From: DATJHM01 sp035493895
Lineage (GTDB): Bacteria; Chloroflexota; Ktedonobacteria; Ktedonobacterales; Ktedonobacteraceae
Direction of reading: 5' to 3'
Assembly: GCA_035493895.1 (NCBI GenBank)
Contig: DATJHM010000251.1
Coordinates: forward strand, 1-15,976
DNA length: 15,976 bases
Part shown: piece after piece, positions 12,345 through 15,976 of the stretch
Numbering within the stretch: position 1 is the first letter of the stretch
Layout: the number at the start of each line of letters is the position of its first letter
Position numbers and translations under genes: made by a program
The notes under the pieces: model-generated
Told to the model about the DNA's origin: nothing
Seen by the model: only the letters and a program-made list of their open reading frames with translations
Databases searched by the model: none

Positions 12345-14822
12345 ATGGCGAGTACTATTGACACAAATGCCTCTGAAATGGGCATTATTCGCGAAGATTT
12401 TTCGGTTATTATGGCCCAGGCTTTCGCCACCTATGGCCTCTCGGTCGTCACGGATCGCGCACTACCCGACGCTCGTGACGGCCTCAAGCCGGTGCAGCGC
12501 CGTATTCTGGCGGGGATGCGGGAGGCGCGCTATCTCTCCACGCGTCCAACCGTCAAGAGCGCCGAGGTGGTCGGTCTGATCCTGGGCAATTATCATCCGC
12601 ATGGCGATGTCTCGGTCTATGATGCGGCAGTGCGCATGGCTCAGCCTTTTACGCTGCGTTATCCGTTGATCGAAGGTCAGGGCAATATGGGCAGTGAGGA
12701 TGGGGATGCGCCCGCGGCCTATCGTTACACGGAGATGCGTCTCTCGCCGCTGGCAGAGACGTTGATGGCGGATATGGAAAAAGAGACGGTTCCGCTGCAC
12801 CCTACCTACAAGCAAGACCCTAAAGTGCTCGAGCCGGATTATCTTCCTGGACGCATTCCCCCTGTAGTGAATGCGTCCAGTGGTATTGCCGTCGGTCTTT
12901 CTACGAACATTCCCCCCCATAATCTGGTTGAGGTTTCGCGGGCCTGTATTGCCCTGCTGGATCGTCCCATGATGAACGTCGAACAGCTCATGGCCTATAT
13001 GCAGGGACCAGACTTTTCACAGGGCGGGCGCATTATTGGTACCGATGGCATCAAAGATTATTTTACGAATGGGAAGGGCCGCATTATCGTCCGCGCCGAG
13101 GTGCGCCTGGAAGAGACGCCTCGTAGCCGCTCGCTGGTCGTGACGCAGATCCCTCCCATTGGCCGCGATCGCATTAAAGCTTCGCTGGTCAAGGCGATCA
13201 ATGCACGCAAGCTGGAAGGGCTGATGCCCGACGTGCGTGATGAGAGCGATACGGAGAAGGGGCTGCGGATTGTGCTGGATCTGCGCAAAGATGCCGATGC
13301 AGCGCAGACGCTCTCGCAACTCTTCCACGAGACGGATCTACAAGTAGCGCTCTCGTTCCAGATGGTATTTCTCTTTGGCTCGCCCATGCAGCCAGCACGG
13401 CAACCGCGCCAGACGGGGATGATCGATCTGCTTAACTACTGGAATGAGCATCAGATCGATGTGATCACGAGGCGCTCGCAATTTGATCTACGCAAGGCTC
13501 AGGAGCGCCTGCATGTCGTTGATGGACTGACGATCGGGGCCGCGCACGCCGAGCAGATTGTGCGTATTTTCCAGCAGGCCGAGGATCGCGCGACGGCTCG
13601 CAAACAGATTGAGGCGACATACTCCCTCACGCCGATTCAGTCTGATGTGATTGCCTCGATGACGCTGGCCCAGGTGACGCGTCTGGATGCCGATAAGTAT
13701 CGCAAGGAGCGTGATGAGCTTCTCACGCGGATCGCTGAGCTGGAGCATCTGCTCTCGGATCGGAAATTTCTGGTTGCGCTGTTGAAAAAAGAGCTCCAGC
13801 AGTTGATCAAGCAATTTGGCGATGAGCGCCGCACAACGATCGATGCAGCGGCTCGCGTTCACACGCCGATTACAGAGGTTGCCAGGCTGCACGAGCGTGA
13901 ACCGCTGATCGTTGCCTTTACGCGCAACAGCGCATTGAAGTCATTGTCCATTGATAGCTATAAACCCAAAGGGAAAGAGGCCGATTACGCGCCGGTCCGT
14001 GGAGATGAGCAGCTCAGGCAGGTCATTGAGACGACGTCGCAGGACTATCTCCTCTGTGTCTGCTCTACCGGTCGGGTCTTCCAGATTGCCACGCACCGTA
14101 TCCCTTCTGGAACGCGTTCGACCAAAGGCGAGCCGATCACGAAGCTGCTCGAGCTGGCGGCGGGCGAAACAGTGGTTGCGGTTTTGCCCATCGAAGCGTA
14201 TGCGGAAGATCGCTATCTGGTCACGTTCAGCCGTCTTGGCAAAGTCAAGAAATCGCCTCTCAGCGAGTATAGAACCGCCGATGTGGATGGCTTGCCGGAT
14301 ATGAAGCTGGCAGATGGCGATACGGTGATCACGGCGCTTCTCTCGGGGGGGCAGGGAGAGTATCTGGTCACGACCGATAGTGCGCAAACGCTGCGCTTCG
14401 CCGATGAGACGCTGCGTGCGCAGGGACGCGTCGGTCAGGGGGTCGCGGCTATCGCGCTGAATAAGGGTGCGGTCGTGGTCAGTGCTACGTATCTGGAGAA
14501 TGCGACGACTGATACGGAGAGCGTCGATCAGGCCAGTCTCTTTGTGCTTACTGAGCAGGGGATCGGGAAAAAAGTGCCCGTATCGCTCTATCCACAAAAG
14601 GGACGTGCTGCGGTTGGTGTCCCCACGACCGAGTTATCCCAGGACGATCACGTGCTCACTACCCTCCTGGTGAGCGAGGAAGATACGCTTCTGTTCTCCT
14701 GGACGCCGGGCACAGGTGAGCAGGTACAGGTGCTGAAGGTCTCCAGTCTGCAAGCCTTTTCGCGTGTGCGTAAAGGTGTGCCGCTGGTCGAGGGGCGGAT
14801 CTTGCAGGTCGTCAAACTTTAA
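12345..14822 (+). CDS. parC: Type IIA DNA topoisomerase subunit A, ParC/GyrA-like
   Basis: An 825-residue breakage-reunion subunit. The winged-helix region has RALPDARDGLKPVQRRIL (38-55) and NYHPHGDVSVYDA (82-94). The catalytic pair is R127-Y128 in AAYRYTE, where Tyr128 forms the covalent link to DNA. The intercalating isoleucine lies in SSGIAVGLSTNIPPHN. A coiled-coil stretch (about 450-490) precedes a full C-terminal beta-pinwheel (about 515-825) with repeated blades such as LLCVCSTGRVFQI, YLVTFSRLGKVKK and SLFVLTEQGIGKK. The QRRGGKG GyrA box that gyrase needs for DNA wrapping is absent; its place holds YKPKGKEADYAP (539-550). This favours a decatenating topo IV-type role. At the main quinolone contact, serine is replaced by Val89, while Asp93 is kept. 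There is no clear Shine-Dalgarno site, and the six-base gap suggests coupling to parE. Confidence 0.9.
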   Translation: MASTIDTNASEMGIIREDFSVIMAQAFATYGLSVVTDRALPDARDGLKPVQRRILAGMREARYLSTRPTVKSAEVVGLILGNYHPHGDVSVYDAAVRMAQPFTLRYPLIEGQGNMGSEDGDAPAAYRYTEMRLSPLAETLMADMEKETVPLHPTYKQDPKVLEPDYLPGRIPPVVNASSGIAVGLSTNIPPHNLVEVSRACIALLDRPMMNVEQLMAYMQGPDFSQGGRIIGTDGIKDYFTNGKGRIIVRAEVRLEETPRSRSLVVTQIPPIGRDRIKASLVKAINARKLEGLMPDVRDESDTEKGLRIVLDLRKDADAAQTLSQLFHETDLQVALSFQMVFLFGSPMQPARQPRQTGMIDLLNYWNEHQIDVITRRSQFDLRKAQERLHVVDGLTIGAAHAEQIVRIFQQAEDRATARKQIEATYSLTPIQSDVIASMTLAQVTRLDADKYRKERDELLTRIAELEHLLSDRKFLVALLKKELQQLIKQFGDERRTTIDAAARVHTPITEVARLHEREPLIVAFTRNSALKSLSIDSYKPKGKEADYAPVRGDEQLRQVIETTSQDYLLCVCSTGRVFQIATHRIPSGTRSTKGEPITKLLELAAGETVVAVLPIEAYAEDRYLVTFSRLGKVKKSPLSEYRTADVDGLPDMKLADGDTVITALLSGGQGEYLVTTDSAQTLRFADETLRAQGRVGQGVAAIALNKGAVVVSATYLENATTDTESVDQASLFVLTEQGIGKKVPVSLYPQKGRAAVGVPTTELSQDDHVLTTLLVSEEDTLLFSWTPGTGEQVQVLKVSSLQAFSRVRKGVPLVEGRILQVVKL

Positions 14823-14844
14823 AGCTGTGAGGGGTGAGTGATTT

Positions 14845-15966
14845 ATGTCGCAAGCAACAGATGTGCTTATCGTCGGAGGTGGCGTCATTGGTTGCTCACT
14901 CGCCTATCACTTGCGGCAGCGAGGCATCGAGGTCACTCTTCTTGAGCGTACGACGATTGGCAGTGAAGCTTCAGGAGCGGCTGCGGGCCTCTTCGCCTGG
15001 CTCAAACCGATGGGGAAGTTCGATGCCTATCATCGTCTCTTGCGGGCCAGTTCCAGGCTCTTTCCGGCATTTGTGGCAGAACTGGAGCTAGCCAGCGGGC
15101 TCTCTGTAGAATATACGCAAACCGGTACGCTGCGTACGATTCACCACGAGGTACGTATTGCCCGCCTGCAATCCTGGCTGGCGGCCTGTCGTGCTCAGGA
15201 GCTACCAGTGGAACTATTGAGTGCTGAAGAGGTGCGTGAGCATGTGCCGCTTCTCGCAGCGGATACGTATGGTGCGGTCTGGTTTCCCACAGATGGTCAG
15301 GTGCGCGCGTCTCGCTTTGTGGCCGCGCTGGCCCGGGCGGCACGTCTTAACGGTGCTCATCTCTACGAACAGCAAGAAGTGGTCGGGATACAGACACAGG
15401 GCGAGCGCGTCAGCGGCGTAGTGACTGCCCAGGACGAAACATTTGCCTGCCAGCGACTGATCCTTGCCACAGGGGCCTGGTCTGCCTGCTGGAATACATG
15501 GCTACGCACATCGTTGCCCATTGTGCCACAGTGTGGACAACTGATTGCGCTCAGGCAGCCTGATCCGGCAATTCGCCATATGGTGATTGGCAAAGGGATC
15601 TATATTGCGCCCAAGCAGGATGGTACGGTCATCGTTGGCGCAACCAGGGACGATGTGGGCTTCGATTGTCGCGTCACGCCTGAAGGGATAGCGTCTTTGC
15701 AGATGAGAGCGCAGGCGCTGATCCCATCTCTTGCGCAGGCAGAGTTGGTACAGAGCTGGGCAGGTCTGCGTCCGAAAACGCCGGATACGCACCCTATTCT
15801 GGGCGCACTTCCTGGCTGGTCGAATGTCACCCTGGCAGTAGGGCACTATAGCTTTGGTGTGCTGCTCAGCGCCATTACCGGTCAGCAGCTTGCCGCACAA
15901 CTTGCCACGCAACAGTCCTCAGTGCTCTTGCAGCCCTTTGCGCTGGCACGCTTTGCTGGCAAATAG
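14845..15966 (+). CDS. FAD-dependent oxidoreductase, DAO family, glycine oxidase (ThiO)-like
   Basis: A 373-residue flavoprotein of the D-amino acid/glycine oxidase superfamily, complete in the window. The N-terminal Rossmann fold has GGGVIG (11-16) and E34 at the end of the second strand (TLLER) for the FAD ribose. The second FAD contact is ILATGAW (206-212). YIAPKQDGTVIVGATRDDVGFD (253-274) and AGLRPKTPDTHPILG (306-320) are typical of ThiO-type glycine oxidases, followed by the terminal GH-x-x-x-G motif (333-338). Such enzymes oxidise a primary or secondary amine, often glycine or sarcosine, to an imine with transfer of electrons to oxygen or a carrier; ThiO feeds thiazole synthesis for thiamin. 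No thiamin genes are nearby, so the role is not fixed. It follows parC by 22 bases with GAGGGG upstream and probably shares its transcript. Confidence 0.88.
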   Translation: MSQATDVLIVGGGVIGCSLAYHLRQRGIEVTLLERTTIGSEASGAAAGLFAWLKPMGKFDAYHRLLRASSRLFPAFVAELELASGLSVEYTQTGTLRTIHHEVRIARLQSWLAACRAQELPVELLSAEEVREHVPLLAADTYGAVWFPTDGQVRASRFVAALARAARLNGAHLYEQQEVVGIQTQGERVSGVVTAQDETFACQRLILATGAWSACWNTWLRTSLPIVPQCGQLIALRQPDPAIRHMVIGKGIYIAPKQDGTVIVGATRDDVGFDCRVTPEGIASLQMRAQALIPSLAQAELVQSWAGLRPKTPDTHPILGALPGWSNVTLAVGHYSFGVLLSAITGQQLAAQLATQQSSVLLQPFALARFAGK

Positions 15967-15976
15967 TGCGCGGGAT

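Noticed and set aside
13941..14597. 218-residue minus-strand frame opposite the topoisomerase A C-terminal domain
   Set aside because: A shadow of the parC frame, rich in Arg and Ile as expected of an antisense reading, without motifs.
1..15976. CRISPR arrays, tRNA or rRNA genes, transposases, phage genes
   Set aside because: Looked for by eye; no regularly spaced repeats, cloverleaf-like segments, transposase motifs or phage genes were seen.

Overview
The window looks like chromosomal DNA of a large-genome, moderately GC-rich, filamentous-type Chloroflexota, most like the Ktedonobacteria. This is an inference from overall protein character, mixed gene content and base composition; no rRNA or other phylogenetic marker is present. 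All genes look intact except the first, which enters from outside the window. No tRNA, rRNA, insertion sequence, CRISPR array or prophage gene was seen.

Layout. (1) 1-2323, plus strand: the C-terminal end of a TetR-family repressor, a small ABM-domain monooxygenase, a small basic protein of unknown function with a structured leader, and an HSL-family esterase. Two Rho-independent terminators with related stems close the monooxygenase and esterase units. (2) 2422-4820, plus strand: a urease cluster in the order ureF-ureD-ureA-ureB. The catalytic subunit gene ureC and the accessory genes ureE and ureG are absent; the next gene is a cytochrome P450 (5022-6251). UreD appears to start at a rare ATT codon. 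(3) 6371-9766, minus strand: a PAS-containing sensor histidine kinase followed by its OmpR-type response regulator, behind a near-consensus promoter, and upstream of them a 157-residue orphan protein. (4) 9767-10232: a 466-base divergent intergenic region with palindromes and a strong plus-strand promoter (TTGACT-N17-TATGCT). (5) 10233-15966, plus strand: a tightly packed unit encoding both subunits of a type IIA topoisomerase (ParE/GyrB-like, ParC/GyrA-like) and a ThiO-like FAD-dependent amine oxidase.

How the genes work together. UreF and UreD are scaffolds for nickel-centre assembly on urease, and UreA and UreB are its small subunits. They need UreC and UreG made elsewhere in the genome, or this locus is no longer functional. 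The kinase and regulator form a self-contained signalling pair. The two topoisomerase subunits should form a heterotetramer. Lack of a GyrA box and the ParE-like TOPRIM signature suggest a decatenase/relaxase (topo IV-like) rather than a supercoiling gyrase.

Most noteworthy point. The ParE-like subunit has an N-terminal extension of about 60 residues, probably disordered, that carries QLTLF, a good match to the bacterial sliding-clamp binding motif. This suggests a topoisomerase tethered to the replication clamp. Other points are the urease cluster without ureC, the ATT start of ureD, a valine at the quinolone-contact serine of the ParC-like subunit, and similar CGATA/TATCGTGTA palindromes in front of the monooxygenase and the P450.
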